The notes beneath the pieces were generated by a model. That model did no database searches and was not told where the DNA came from. It was given only the letters and a program-made list of their open reading frames with translations. Source: Actinomycetes bacterium (lineage in GTDB: Bacteria; Actinomycetota; Acidimicrobiia; Acidimicrobiales; RAAP-2). From it: a stretch of DNA of 10,699 nucleotides. The position numbers and the translations under genes are program-made. The stretch covers positions 1 to 10,699 of the forward strand of contig JAJZMN010000097.1 in assembly GCA_021850345.1 (NCBI GenBank). The letters run 5' to 3'. Shown here one piece after another: positions 1 to 6,667 of this stretch (position 1 is its first letter; the number at the start of each line of letters is the position of its first letter).

Positions 1-561
1 CGGCTGGCTGTGGGACGAGATCGAAATGGTCGGCGCATTCGGCGGTGTCTGCACAATCGTGCCGTTGACGGCCGTCGAAGGAGAGAAGGTGACGCCATTC
101 AGCGTCGCAAGGACCGTGACCGACCCCTTGGCCGCTGTCGTTGTGAATCCGATTCCGGTTACGTAGATGGTCCACGCGCGGGTCGTTGTTTTAGGCCCCA
201 GGCCAACATTGAGCGCGTTTCCGACTTGCATTGACGACCTCAAGCTCACACCGGTAGACGCGGACACAGTCTCGCTATTCCAGTGCACCGTTCCGCTGTT
301 GGCTGTCGCGTACAGCGATAGTTCTCCGCCTGTCGGGAGTGTGACTGTCGCACTGAGCGTGATCGTGAGCGATCCGGCCGGCAGGTCGTGTCCGGTCGAC
401 GGGACCGGCGGCGAGCTTGTCGCCACGATCGAACCCGTCGGGGCTGTCGTAGCTCCTGCCGGCTCGGTTCCCGCCAAGAATCCGCCGGTGAGAGCGGCCG
501 CTGCCGCAGACAGCGCAACCGCAACAGAGGCGCGCACAAGCGCGTAGGTACACCTACTCAA
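1..561 (-). CDS. Partial secreted beta-rich protein (N-terminal part)
   Basis: The minus strand is open from position 561 through the left edge, so the C-terminus is missing; 187 codons are visible. I chose the TTG at 561-559 because AAGGGG lies 8 nt upstream of it. It gives MSRCTYALVRASVAVAL followed by an Ala/Leu-rich core and a likely signal-peptidase site after AGA at about residue 37. A GTG at 537-535 is the alternative start. The mature part is rich in Thr, Ser, Val and Gly with alternating hydrophobic residues (for example SLTITLSATVTLP and ARAW-like TRAWTIYVTGIGF), which suggests an immunoglobulin-like beta-sandwich exported across the membrane. I do not recognise the family. GC is low for the window: I count 68 of 120 bases in 181-300, and codons such as ACA, GGA and CTA are used freely, which hints at recent acquisition. 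The protein-coding call rests on the signal peptide and the long open frame. Confidence 0.7.
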   Translation of the reverse strand, partial: MSRCTYALVRASVAVALSAAAAALTGGFLAGTEPAGATTAPTGSIVATSSPPVPSTGHDLPAGSLTITLSATVTLPTGGELSLYATANSGTVHWNSETVSASTGVSLRSSMQVGNALNVGLGPKTTTRAWTIYVTGIGFTTTAAKGSVTVLATLNGVTFSPSTAVNGTIVQTPPNAPTISISSHSQP

Positions 562-703
562 TGGTCCATCCCCTTCCCATCCCTGGGCCCTGCTTCCGCC
601 CGCTGAGCCCCCTCCGGGGGTGTCCCGGACCAGCGATCGATACTCACGTTAACCCTGCAACATCTCGCGCGCCAAACGCAGCGTCCGGGCGGCCCGGAGC
701 CGC

Positions 704-709
704 TACCCT
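704..709 (+). promoter_or_regulatory. -10 box TACCCT of a leaderless promoter
   Basis: TACCCT lies exactly 8 nt before the ATG at 718, and no Shine-Dalgarno precedes that ATG. Transcription would begin at or next to the start codon, giving a leaderless mRNA, which is common in Actinobacteria. No convincing -35 hexamer is present. The same TACCCTCAG string recurs before the gene at 3310. The rest of the divergent spacer 562-717 shows a CCCCC/GGGGG inverted repeat near 608-620 and a small AT-richer patch near 640-655, but no gene. Confidence 0.5.
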
Positions 710-717
710 CAGCGCCC

Positions 718-1350
718 ATGCCAGAAAAGCGGGCGACACCCAAGGGTGCCGGTCGGCGGAGCGTGGCCGGGGTACTTCTCGCCCCAGGAGCCGGAGGGTC
801 CGCGGACAGCCCCGCTCTCGTGTCGCTCGCCGAAGCGGTCGCGATGACTGGCGTCGGGGTCGATCGCATGGACTTCCCGTACCGGCTCGCCGGCCGTCGA
901 CGGCCCGATGCTCAGAAGGTGCTCGAGGCGAGCGTTCGCGAGCGAGCGAATGCTTTTGCGCAGCGTCTGGGTGTCGGGACCGACGAACTCGTCCTCGGAG
1001 GGAGGTCCATGGGCGGACGGATCTGCTCGCAGGTCGTCGCGGAGGGCCTGTCCGCTGCGGGCCTCGCGCTGGTGAGCTACCCTCTCCACCCCCCGGGTCA
1101 CCCGGAGCGGCTCCGCACCGGCCACTTTCCCGCGATCGAGGTCCCTTGCCTCTTCGTGTCGGGCACCCGAGACGCGTTCGCTGCCCCGGACGAGCTGGAG
1201 CGCGCGACCACCGCCATTGCGGGTCGGGTGTCCCACGTATGGCTGGAGGGGGGAGACCACGGCCTGCGCAAGCACGGAGACGACGCGGCGCGCGCCGTGG
1301 CCGGGTGGCTCGCGTTGAACTTCACGCTTTCCGGCTCGCCCGCCGGCTAG
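718..1350 (+). CDS. Alpha/beta hydrolase, KANL3/TEX30-like family
   Basis: A 210-residue single-domain alpha/beta hydrolase, cytoplasmic since no signal peptide is seen. Visible family marks are the early strand and oxyanion loop VLLAPGAGGSAD (about 19-30), the nucleophile elbow GGRSMGG with Ser97, the acid SGTRDAF with Asp152, and GGDHGL with His181. Together they form a complete catalytic triad in the expected order and spacing. This matches the small dienelactone-hydrolase-like proteins related to the hydrolase domain of KANL3 and TEX30 (Pfam Abhydrolase_11 type). The substrate is unknown; an esterase or related activity is inferred from the triad alone. The start at 718 is supported by a -10 box 8 nt upstream. 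The gene stands alone: its left neighbour is divergent and its right neighbour convergent. The following 1351-1551 spacer shows no gene and no convincing terminator. Confidence 0.85.
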   Translation: MPEKRATPKGAGRRSVAGVLLAPGAGGSADSPALVSLAEAVAMTGVGVDRMDFPYRLAGRRRPDAQKVLEASVRERANAFAQRLGVGTDELVLGGRSMGGRICSQVVAEGLSAAGLALVSYPLHPPGHPERLRTGHFPAIEVPCLFVSGTRDAFAAPDELERATTAIAGRVSHVWLEGGDHGLRKHGDDAARAVAGWLALNFTLSGSPAG

Positions 1351-1551
1351 AGGGCACCACGGGGCATGGACCCCTTCCGGAGTTCCTTCGGACGGGAGCG
1401 GCACCTTGCCCATCATTTGCCTCCATGGTTTGTGTCGCGTTGAGGGACCCAACGTCGATGCCACCCTCAGTGCTGCACAAACGCCCGCTGGTCACGACCC
1501 CACCCACGGCGACCGATCCCCCGGCGACGCCGCTTCGTGCCGGCGGTGCCG

Positions 1552-2511
1552 TCAGGAGGTCGGGTGCGCTCTGGGCAGCGACACGGGGCTCGACAAGGTG
1601 GGTGTCGTCCCGGGCGGGGTCGCCGTCGTCGGGGATGGCGGCCCCACCTCCTCCCGGGCGCCGACGCCCATGACCAGCATCGCGAGCACGACGAGCGCGC
1701 CACCCACGACGAGATCCCAGCCGAGGCGCTCCCCCGAGATCCACGCGAACATGGCCGCGAACACCGGCTCGGTGGTGAACACCACCGCGGCTGAGGTGGC
1801 CGAGAGATGCGATTGCGCCCAGGTCTGCACCACGAACGCGAAGGCCGTTGCCGCCACGGCGGTAAGGATCACGGCTCCCCATATCGCAGGCGACCGCGGG
1901 AGGCTGACCCCGCTCGGCGCCACGGCCACGAGAGAGACGACACCGACCGTGAGGAGCTGGACGGTCGCGAGGCCATAGGCGTTCTCCGTCGCCGCCCACC
2001 GTTCGAGTCCGACGATCTGGAGCGCGAACAGACCGGCCGACACCACGGTGAGCACTTCCCCGGTCCCGAACGGGGCACCACGAAGGGTCATCACCGCGAG
2101 GCCCGCGGTGGCCACGAGGACGGCGCTCCACGTTCGTCTCCCGGGCTGATGCCGCAGCACCATCCAGCCGATGACCGGCGTGAACACGACCTGCAGCCCC
2201 GTCAGGAAACCCGAGACCGCTGCCGGCGTGTACTCGAGCCCAAACGTCTGAGTCATGTAGCCCGCAGCGAGCGCGAGACCGAGGAGCACCCCGTGCTGCC
2301 ACCCACGGCGGCCGAGCCTTACCAGCGAGCGCGGCCGCAGCAACGTGAGGATGAGCCCGGCGAGAATGAACCGCCAGGCGAGGAAGTCGAGCACGGACGA
2401 CTGGGCGAGAGCCTGCTTCACGACGACGAACGTCGAACCCCAGATCGCCGAGGCGAAGAGGAGCAGCACGACCGCGACCAGCCTCGGTCGCTGACGCAGC
2501 TCGCTCACCAT
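1552..2511 (-). CDS. EamA-family (DMT superfamily) transporter
   Basis: A 319-residue inner-membrane protein with about ten hydrophobic segments arranged as two EamA repeats. It belongs to the drug/metabolite transporter superfamily, which usually exports amino acids, their derivatives or other small metabolites. Diagnostic motifs are WGSTFVVVK (24-32) in helix 1 and FTTEPVFAAMFAW (about 245-257) in the second repeat. The last 30 or so residues are a Pro/Thr/Ser-rich cytoplasmic tail. I chose the ATG at 2511 because GGAGGA lies about 6 nt upstream. A longer frame reaching 2610 would run through the operator and add an unlikely Cys/His-containing leader. The divergent XRE-cupin gene and shared palindrome indicate that expression is controlled by that neighbour in response to the exported compound. 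The substrate cannot be read from the sequence. Confidence 0.88.
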   Translation of the reverse strand: MVSELRQRPRLVAVVLLLFASAIWGSTFVVVKQALAQSSVLDFLAWRFILAGLILTLLRPRSLVRLGRRGWQHGVLLGLALAAGYMTQTFGLEYTPAAVSGFLTGLQVVFTPVIGWMVLRHQPGRRTWSAVLVATAGLAVMTLRGAPFGTGEVLTVVSAGLFALQIVGLERWAATENAYGLATVQLLTVGVVSLVAVAPSGVSLPRSPAIWGAVILTAVAATAFAFVVQTWAQSHLSATSAAVVFTTEPVFAAMFAWISGERLGWDLVVGGALVVLAMLVMGVGAREEVGPPSPTTATPPGTTPTLSSPVSLPRAHPTS

Positions 2512-2555
2512 CTCGACTCCTCCCTCCGTCACGGCGACGAGCGCCGACCTGCAGT

Positions 2556-2582
2556 GCAATATGTTGCAATGCAGTATATTGC
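2556..2582. promoter_or_regulatory. 27-bp palindromic operator between transporter and regulator
   Basis: GCAATAT at 2556-2562 pairs with ATATTGC at 2576-2582. An inner TGCA-A-TGCA (2565-2573) shares the same centre at 2569. Only the base pairs 2563/2575 and 2564/2574 fail to match. The site covers the -10 box of the XRE-cupin gene at 2575-2580 and lies 45 bp before the transporter start. It is therefore well placed to repress both divergent promoters. The AT-rich site stands out against the GC-rich surroundings. Binding by the neighbouring XRE-cupin protein is inferred. Confidence 0.75.
2575..2580 (+). promoter_or_regulatory. -10 box TATATT of leaderless XRE-cupin promoter
   Basis: TATATT ends 8 nt before the ATG at 2589. 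No ribosome-binding site is present in the 8 nt between them, so the mRNA is probably leaderless. The box forms part of the right arm of the palindrome, so a protein bound there would block the polymerase. This predicts autoregulation. Confidence 0.6.
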
Positions 2583-2588
2583 CCTCTG

Positions 2589-3251
2589 ATGCCTTCGGGA
2601 CGCGGGCCACGACCGGGCGGACGCGACCCGCGACCTCACGGGCCGGCTCGTGTTGACGCCGACGCCCGCTCCGCCGACGACGAAAGCCGGGCGCATGCGG
2701 TCGACCTCTTCAAAGCGATCGGCGCCAGGGTGCGCACGCGTCGAATCGACCAGCACCTGACCCTCGACGAGCTGAGCACCCGGTCCGGGGTCAGCCGGAG
2801 GATGATCACGATGCTCGAGGCTGGCGAGACCAACGTGAGCCTCGGCACGCTCGACAAGCTCGCCGCCGCGCTGGACCTCGACTTCGCGACGCTCGTCGCC
2901 GTCCGCCCCGTACCCTCGCTCACCCCCGAGCCGACCCGCTCGGTGGACCCGGTCTGGGAAGACGGGAGGGGCAGCGCGGCACGCCTCTTGGACTCTCGGT
3001 CCTCCGCACGAGTCGTCGAGCTCTGGCACTGGGAGCTCGTCGGTGGGGCACGGTACGAGGCCGATGCGGACCCGCCCGGGAGCGAAGAGCTCCTCCTCGT
3101 CCACTCCGGCCGGCTCGTCGCGCAGGTCGGCGAGGACCGCTACACCCTCGACGAGGGCCAGCACCTCCGTCTCCCCACCGACAGGCCGTACGCCTACGAG
3201 AACCCGGGGCGAAAGGTCGTGCGGTTCTCCCGCGTCATGGTGATCCCCTGA
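2589..3251 (+). CDS. XRE-family regulator with C-terminal cupin domain
   Basis: A 220-residue cytoplasmic transcription factor. Residues 1-38 are a Gly/Pro/Arg-rich disordered leader. Residues 42-104 form a Cro/C1-type helix-turn-helix (IGARVRTRRI, LTLDELSTRSGVSRRMITMLEAG, LGTLDKLAAALDLD). Residues about 145-218 form a cupin beta-barrel (EELLLVHSGRLVAQVG, YTLDEGQHLRLP, YAYENPG) that normally senses a small ligand. No other ATG, GTG or TTG lies in frame before Met72, so the start is secure. Such XRE-cupin proteins often sit divergently from EamA or similar exporters and repress them until the ligand appears. Here the arrangement, the 27-bp palindrome and the overlapping -10 box fit that pattern. 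The ligand is unknown. Confidence 0.88.
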   Translation: MPSGRGPRPGGRDPRPHGPARVDADARSADDESRAHAVDLFKAIGARVRTRRIDQHLTLDELSTRSGVSRRMITMLEAGETNVSLGTLDKLAAALDLDFATLVAVRPVPSLTPEPTRSVDPVWEDGRGSAARLLDSRSSARVVELWHWELVGGARYEADADPPGSEELLLVHSGRLVAQVGEDRYTLDEGQHLRLPTDRPYAYENPGRKVVRFSRVMVIP

Positions 3252-3275
3252 GCACGCCCAAGTCCTCTCCGGGGT

Positions 3276-3302
3276 GTCGCTCCGGGAAGCGACGGGTACC
3301 CT
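3276..3302 (+). promoter_or_regulatory. Inverted repeat plus -10 box TACCCT before DoxX-like gene
   Basis: GTCGCT (3276-3281) and AGCGAC (3288-3293) form a perfect 6-bp inverted repeat with a 6-nt spacer. It is followed by TACCCT at 3297-3302, which lies 7 nt before the GTG at 3310. The repeat may be an operator in the -35 to -10 interval. It may instead be a weak terminator for the XRE-cupin gene, which ends 24 nt earlier. The -10 box and the lack of a Shine-Dalgarno suggest a leaderless transcript. Confidence 0.4.
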
Positions 3303-3309
3303 CAGGCAT

Positions 3310-3882
3310 GTGAGACACCGTTCACAACTTTCAAACGTCCCAGTCCGGCTGGCGGCCGGTGCGTTCATCCTGAATTCCGGGCTCACCAAGCTGCAGGCGG
3401 ACAAGGAGACCCACCACCGACTGCACGGCTTCGCATCCGGCGCCTACCCGTTCCTCGAGAGCGCGCCGCCTGAACAGTTCGGCAAGGCGCTCGCCGGCGC
3501 GGAGATCGCCCTCGGCGGGGCACTGCTGATGCCTGTCGTCGTCGGCGACGGCCTCGCCGGCCTGGCCCTCAGCTCCTTCGCGGGGGGGTTGCTCGGGCTG
3601 TATCTCAAGACGCCGGGGATGCGTCAGGAGGGCAGCCTCCGGCCGAGCAAGGACGGCACCGCACTTGCGAAGGACACCTGGCTGGCCGGCATCGGGCTCA
3701 CGCTGATGGCGAGCTCGATCGGAGCGCGCCGGACGGCCCGGCTCGAGCGCAAGGCGAAGCGGCGGCTGTCCGAGGCCAAGAAGAAGCACGACGTCACGGC
3801 GAAGCACGCGTCCGACGGCAAGGCGGCCAAGGTCGCCAAGGCCGCCGCGGTCGCGAAGACGGCGAAGGCCCTCGCGAGCTGA
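3310..3882 (+). CDS. DoxX-like integral membrane protein with Lys/Ala-rich tail
   Basis: A 190-residue membrane protein. It opens with NVPVRLAAGAFILNSGLTK (about 9-27), a typical DoxX-family first helix. Further helices follow at about 60-78 (ALAGAEIALGGALLMPVV), 81-99 (GLAGLALSSFAGGLLGLYL) and 124-138 (WLAGIGLTLMASSIG). After residue 139 the chain turns strongly basic (RRTARLERKAKRR) and ends in an Ala/Lys repeat resembling a histone-H1-like tail, probably cytoplasmic. DoxX proteins form a small four-helix family, some linked to thiosulfate:quinone oxidoreduction or redox stress, and no specific role can be assigned here. A GTG at 3274 would add 12 residues. I prefer 3310 because a -10 box lies 7 nt before it and because the encoded N-terminus begins shortly before the conserved helix. 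The basic tail could bind nucleic acid or acidic lipid; this is inference. Confidence 0.75.
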   Translation: MRHRSQLSNVPVRLAAGAFILNSGLTKLQADKETHHRLHGFASGAYPFLESAPPEQFGKALAGAEIALGGALLMPVVVGDGLAGLALSSFAGGLLGLYLKTPGMRQEGSLRPSKDGTALAKDTWLAGIGLTLMASSIGARRTARLERKAKRRLSEAKKKHDVTAKHASDGKAAKVAKAAAVAKTAKALAS

Positions 3883-3963
3883 CCTGCGGGCCTGACCTGC
3901 GGGCGGCGCAGGCCGACGGCGACCGGCGATGCCCGAGCCCCGTCCGACGGCCGACGGCGACCG
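3881..3963. repeat. Short direct repeats in convergent spacer
   Basis: GACCTGCGGGC occurs at 3881-3891 and 3894-3904, a 13-nt period. GGCCGACGGCGACCG occurs at 3911-3925 and 3949-3963. They fill the spacer between two convergent genes and may have arisen by slippage. I see no link to a known element. Confidence 0.6.
3896..3912. terminator. Possible bidirectional terminator hairpin
   Basis: CCTGCG (3896-3901) pairs perfectly with CGCAGG (3907-3912) around a GGCGG loop, between the convergent ends of the DoxX-like and PPOX genes. There is no T-tract, so termination is suggested only by position. Confidence 0.35.
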
Positions 3964-3972
3964 CGAGCCGCG

Positions 3973-4440
3973 CTAGCCGGGCGTAGCCATGGCGAGCTTG
4001 CGATGGTCCCAGCTCACGGTGCGCCCGACGTCGAGCACGAACGCCACGCGCTTCTTGAGCATCGTCTCGACCGCGTTGCGCGACTCTTCGGTATAGGCGG
4101 CGACGTAGCGGTCGAAGACGCTCGCACCGACGGCGAATACCTGGTCGGGCTCTTCAAGCAGCACGGCCCTCCCCACGAGCTCGACGCCCCGCAGCTCGTC
4201 ATAGCGCTCTCCCGCCTCGACGAGGCAGGTCATGCGCGCATCGCGCGAGAGGTTGCGCGCCTTTTGGGACTTGGCCTTCGTCTGCAATGCGAGTCTTCCC
4301 TCGAAAAAGCCGTACCACATGGCGACGGCATGGATCGAGCCGTCCTGGTTGAGGGTGCACATCGTGGCCGTGTGCCGTTCGGCGAGAAAGGCGGCGACTT
4401 CCTCCTCCGACATCGCGATCTCCCGGCGCAGGTTGGCCAT
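3973..4440 (-). CDS. PPOX-fold flavin/F420-dependent split-barrel protein
   Basis: A 155-residue soluble protein of the pyridoxamine-5'-phosphate-oxidase-like split-barrel fold. Visible features are the opening strand FLAERHTATMCTLNQDG (18-34), AVAMWYGFFEGRLALQT (38-54), the cofactor-phosphate-binding stretch KSQKARNLSRDARM (57-70), and the C-terminal TVSWDHRKLA (141-150). This combination is typical of actinobacterial proteins annotated as PPOX-class F420-dependent enzymes, which act as dimers and use F420 or FMN to reduce small substrates. Which cofactor is used and which substrate is reduced cannot be decided. The start at 4440 has no Shine-Dalgarno but has TACGCT 9 nt upstream. An alternative ATG at residue 10 (4413) would remove only the leader MANLRREIA. 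The gene follows dnaB on the same strand after 68 bp but probably has its own promoter. Confidence 0.82.
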   Translation of the reverse strand: MANLRREIAMSEEEVAAFLAERHTATMCTLNQDGSIHAVAMWYGFFEGRLALQTKAKSQKARNLSRDARMTCLVEAGERYDELRGVELVGRAVLLEEPDQVFAVGASVFDRYVAAYTEESRNAVETMLKKRVAFVLDVGRTVSWDHRKLAMATPG

Positions 4441-4449
4441 CGTGTGGCG

Positions 4450-4455
4450 AGCGTA
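4450..4455 (-). promoter_or_regulatory. Possible -10 box TACGCT of the PPOX gene
   Basis: On the minus strand TACGCT ends 9 nt before the ATG at 4440, with no ribosome-binding site between. This fits the leaderless pattern of other genes here. No clear -35 is seen. Confidence 0.35.
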
Positions 4456-4493
4456 TCCGCAGTGACGCCGCGCGAGAGCAGCTGCGCTGCACC

Positions 4494-4510
4494 AGGCCGT
4501 TGACCGGCCT
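4494..4510 (-). terminator. Possible dnaB terminator hairpin
   Basis: AGGCCG (4494-4499) and CGGCCT (4505-4510) form a perfect 6-bp stem around a 5-nt loop. The stem overlaps the dnaB stop codon (4511-4509). No T-run follows, so the call rests on position and symmetry. Confidence 0.35.
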
Positions 4511-5954
4511 ATACCTGCTGGAGGTTGTCGAACCGCGCGTACTGGCCGAGGAAGACGAGGTGCGCCGAACCGGTCGGGCCGTTGCGGTGCTTCGCCACGA
4601 TGACCTCGGCGAGTCCACGCCGGTCGATCGGCGTCTCGGGGTCGTAGAGCTCTTCTCGGTAGATGAACAACACCACGTCAGCGTCTTGCTCGAGGCTTCC
4701 CGATTCCCTCAAGTCCGAGAGCATCGGCCGCTTGTCCTGACGTGCCTCGAGATTCCGGGAGAGCTGCGAGAGCGCCACCACGGGGCACTCGAGCTCTCGC
4801 GCGAGGATCTTGAGCCCCCTGCTGATCTCGGACACCTCGACCTGCCGGTTCTCCGCCCTGCCGCGGCCCGTCATGAGCTGCAGGTAGTCCACGACCACCA
4901 GTCCGAGGTCTCCCTCACTCTTCTTCAGCCGCCGCGCGCGTGCCCGGATGTCCATCACGGTGAGGTGCGGGTTCTCGTCGATGAAGATCGTCGACTCGCT
5001 GAGCCGGCTCACCGCCGCTCCGACCTTCGCCCAGTCGCTGTCGTGGAGGTGACCCGTGCGCATCCGCTGGGAGTCCACGCGGGCCTCGGACGCGAGCAGA
5101 CGCTGGGTCAGCTCGAGGTGGCCCATCTCGAGCGAGAAGAGGAGGGCGGGGCGACGAAGCACGGTTCCCACGTGGGCGAGCATCCCGAGCGCGAAGCTGG
5201 TCTTGCCCATCGCCGGTCTCGCCCCGACGATCGTGAGGCTCGCCGGCTGGAGTCCCGCAAGCACGTCGTCGACCTCGCTGTAGCCGGTCGCGACCCCCGT
5301 GATACGGCTGCTCCGGTGCGAGAGCTCCTCGATCCGGTCGAGGCTCGGGCCGATCAGGTTGCGGAGCGCCTCGACCGAGTCGGCGGTGCGTCGCTCCGAG
5401 AGATCGAACACGAGGCGCTCCGCCTCGTCGATCGCGGCTGTCACGTCGTCGGGAACCGCATACCCGAGCTCCGCGAGCTCCCCGGCGACGCCGATCAGCC
5501 GCCGCAAAAGGGCGTGCTCCTCGACGATCCGGGCGTAGTGCCCGGCATTGGCCAACGATGGCGTGTTGGCCTGGAGCGACACGAGGACGGTGGGGTCTCC
5601 CACCTGGTCGATCAGGCCCTGTCGGCGCAGCTCGTCGGCCACGGTGACCGCGTCCACCGGGTGGCCCGCCTCGAACAACGAGACGACGGCCGAGAAGATG
5701 TGGCCGTGCGCAGGCTTGTAGAAGTCGCTCGCGCTGCACGTCTCGATGGCTGCCACGACCGCGTCGCTGGAGAGCAGCATGGCCCCGAGCAGGGACTCCT
5801 CGGCGTCGAGGTCGTGCGGTGGGACCCGTGGCTGGCGAGCGCCTATGGCGGCCAGTCCCGGCCCCTCCCCTTCCGCGTGGCCTTCTCCGGCCCCGCCGGT
5901 AGGCGCGCCCGAGCGGAACCGGCGGGGACGATCGTCGTTGATGGCCTGCACCAT
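4509..5954 (-). CDS. dnaB: Replicative DNA helicase DnaB
   Basis: A 481-residue hexameric ring helicase that unwinds DNA 5' to 3' ahead of the replisome and recruits primase. The first 42 residues are a disordered leader. The N-terminal helical domain begins at RVPPHDLDAEESLLGAML (43-60) and runs to about 165, followed by the linker helix. The RecA-like domain has Walker A GARPAMGKTS (244-253, with Lys251 and Thr252), catalytic Glu276 in LFSLEMG, Walker B VVVDYLQLM (353-361, Asp356), LSDLRESGSLEQDAD (412-426) and the arginine-finger region KHRNGPTG (455-462). Length is normal and there is no intein, unlike some mycobacterial dnaB genes. The start ATG at 5954 follows a purine-rich AAGGTAGGTAGG. 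It lies downstream of rplI on the same strand but after a 263-bp gap rich in DnaA-box-like sites, so it may have its own regulated promoter. Confidence 0.98.
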   Translation of the reverse strand: MVQAINDDRPRRFRSGAPTGGAGEGHAEGEGPGLAAIGARQPRVPPHDLDAEESLLGAMLLSSDAVVAAIETCSASDFYKPAHGHIFSAVVSLFEAGHPVDAVTVADELRRQGLIDQVGDPTVLVSLQANTPSLANAGHYARIVEEHALLRRLIGVAGELAELGYAVPDDVTAAIDEAERLVFDLSERRTADSVEALRNLIGPSLDRIEELSHRSSRITGVATGYSEVDDVLAGLQPASLTIVGARPAMGKTSFALGMLAHVGTVLRRPALLFSLEMGHLELTQRLLASEARVDSQRMRTGHLHDSDWAKVGAAVSRLSESTIFIDENPHLTVMDIRARARRLKKSEGDLGLVVVDYLQLMTGRGRAENRQVEVSEISRGLKILARELECPVVALSQLSRNLEARQDKRPMLSDLRESGSLEQDADVVLFIYREELYDPETPIDRRGLAEVIVAKHRNGPTGSAHLVFLGQYARFDNLQQV

Positions 5955-6026
5955 GGCCTACCTACCTTGGGCGAACCGGGCTGGGGACGGGTAGACCCGA
6001 AAGCTGGGGATTTCGGAGGTTCTCTC

Positions 6027-6079
6027 CCTGGACAACCCTGTGAACAGACCTGTGGACAACCGCGGCCGGCTGTGGACAG
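6027..6079 (-). promoter_or_regulatory. Cluster of four DnaA-box-like 9-mers upstream of dnaB
   Basis: Read on the minus strand, the actinobacterial DnaA box TTGTCCACA is matched exactly at 6059-6051. Variants occur at 6079-6071 (CTGTCCACA), 6047-6039 (CTGTTCACA) and 6035-6027 (TTGTCCAGG). All four share one orientation, with starts 12, 12 and 20 bp apart. They lie in the 263-bp rplI-dnaB gap (5955-6217), which holds no gene; a CACCATGGTG palindrome at 6105-6114 is the only other symmetric site I noticed there. DnaA binding, perhaps tuning dnaB transcription, is inferred. Confidence 0.55.
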
Positions 6080-6217
6080 GCGGGTGGCGGGCGTCCTGGC
6101 ACGACACCATGGTGCAAGAGGGCTGTGACCGGTGCCCCGGGGCCCGCAGCGAACCAGCCCGAGGGCGACTCGCGCTGCGGTGCGATGCCGGATTGGCGGG
6201 GACCGGAGCCGCCCCGA

Positions 6218-6667
6218 TCAGTCCGCGGTGACGACCTCCACCATGACTGCGGTCGCGATGTCGGCGAAGAGCTTCACTGGGACCTCGTAGGTCCCCGTCG
6301 CCTTGATGGGCTCCTCCAGGGAGAACGCGTGTCGGTCCACCTCGACGCCCTTTTGCTCGCGGGCCGCGTCGGCGATCTCGGCGATCCCCACCGAGCCGAA
6401 GAGCCTGCCCGTCGCGCCGGCCCGGGCGACGATGCGGAGCGTCGCTCCCGCGAGGACCTTCGCCTTGGCCTCCGCCGCCTGCCGGTCGTTGGCCTCGCGC
6501 AGGTCACGGGCACGACGCATGGAGGCGGCCTGCGCCTGGATGCCGTCGGTCGCTGCGAGCCCTAGTCCACCGGGGATGAGGAAGTTGCGCGCGTAGCCGT
6601 CGGAGACGTCGACGATGTCGCCACGCCGACCGATGCCGTTCACGTCATCGCGAAGAAGGACCCTCAT
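6218..6667 (-). CDS. rplI: 50S ribosomal protein bL9
   Basis: A 149-residue large-subunit protein of normal length that binds 23S rRNA near the base of the L1 stalk and extends outward. The N-terminal domain shows [25 protein letters not shown]... with the family signature [12 protein letters not shown] (24-35). The central residues 45-75 form the long connecting helix (Ala/Arg/Lys-rich). The C-terminal domain includes GRLFGSVG (87-94) and [18 protein letters not shown]. Its ATG (6667-6665) overlaps the rpsR stop in ATGA, which implies translational coupling. It is the last gene of the rpsF operon before the dnaB gap. Confidence 0.98.
   Translation of the reverse strand: MRVLLRDDVNGIGRRGDIVDVSDGYARNFLIPGGLGLAATDGIQAQAASMRRARDLREANDRQAAEAKAKVLAGATLRIVARAGATGRLFGSVGIAEIADAAREQKGVEVDRHAFSLEEPIKATGTYEVPVKLFADIATAVMVEVVTAD

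Noticed and set aside
1351..1551. Small gene in the convergent spacer
   Set aside because: Short frames there lack a ribosome-binding site, a -10 box or recognisable composition.
561..1673. A 370-residue plus-strand frame over the hydrolase
   Set aside because: It overlaps the alpha/beta hydrolase in another frame. The hydrolase has the catalytic triad, and this frame is Arg/Pro/Gly noise.
1322..2569. A 415-residue minus-strand frame over the transporter
   Set aside because: The EamA frame has proper membrane helices and a Shine-Dalgarno. This one is Arg-rich out-of-frame sequence.
2512..2610. Longer N-terminus for the EamA transporter
   Set aside because: It would translate through the palindromic operator and the divergent promoter. 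The ATG at 2511 has a good GGAGGA site.
4509..5954. Intein or insertion in dnaB
   Set aside because: All helicase motifs occur in one uninterrupted 481-residue frame with normal spacing.
4500..6128. A 542-residue open frame on the plus strand opposite dnaB
   Set aside because: It is the antisense shadow of dnaB, with no recognisable motif and a composition dominated by Arg, Val, Glu and His.
5955..6217. Chromosomal origin of replication
   Set aside because: Four DnaA-like boxes alone are too few, no AT-rich unwinding element is visible, and dnaA/dnaN are not present. A regulatory cluster is the safer reading.
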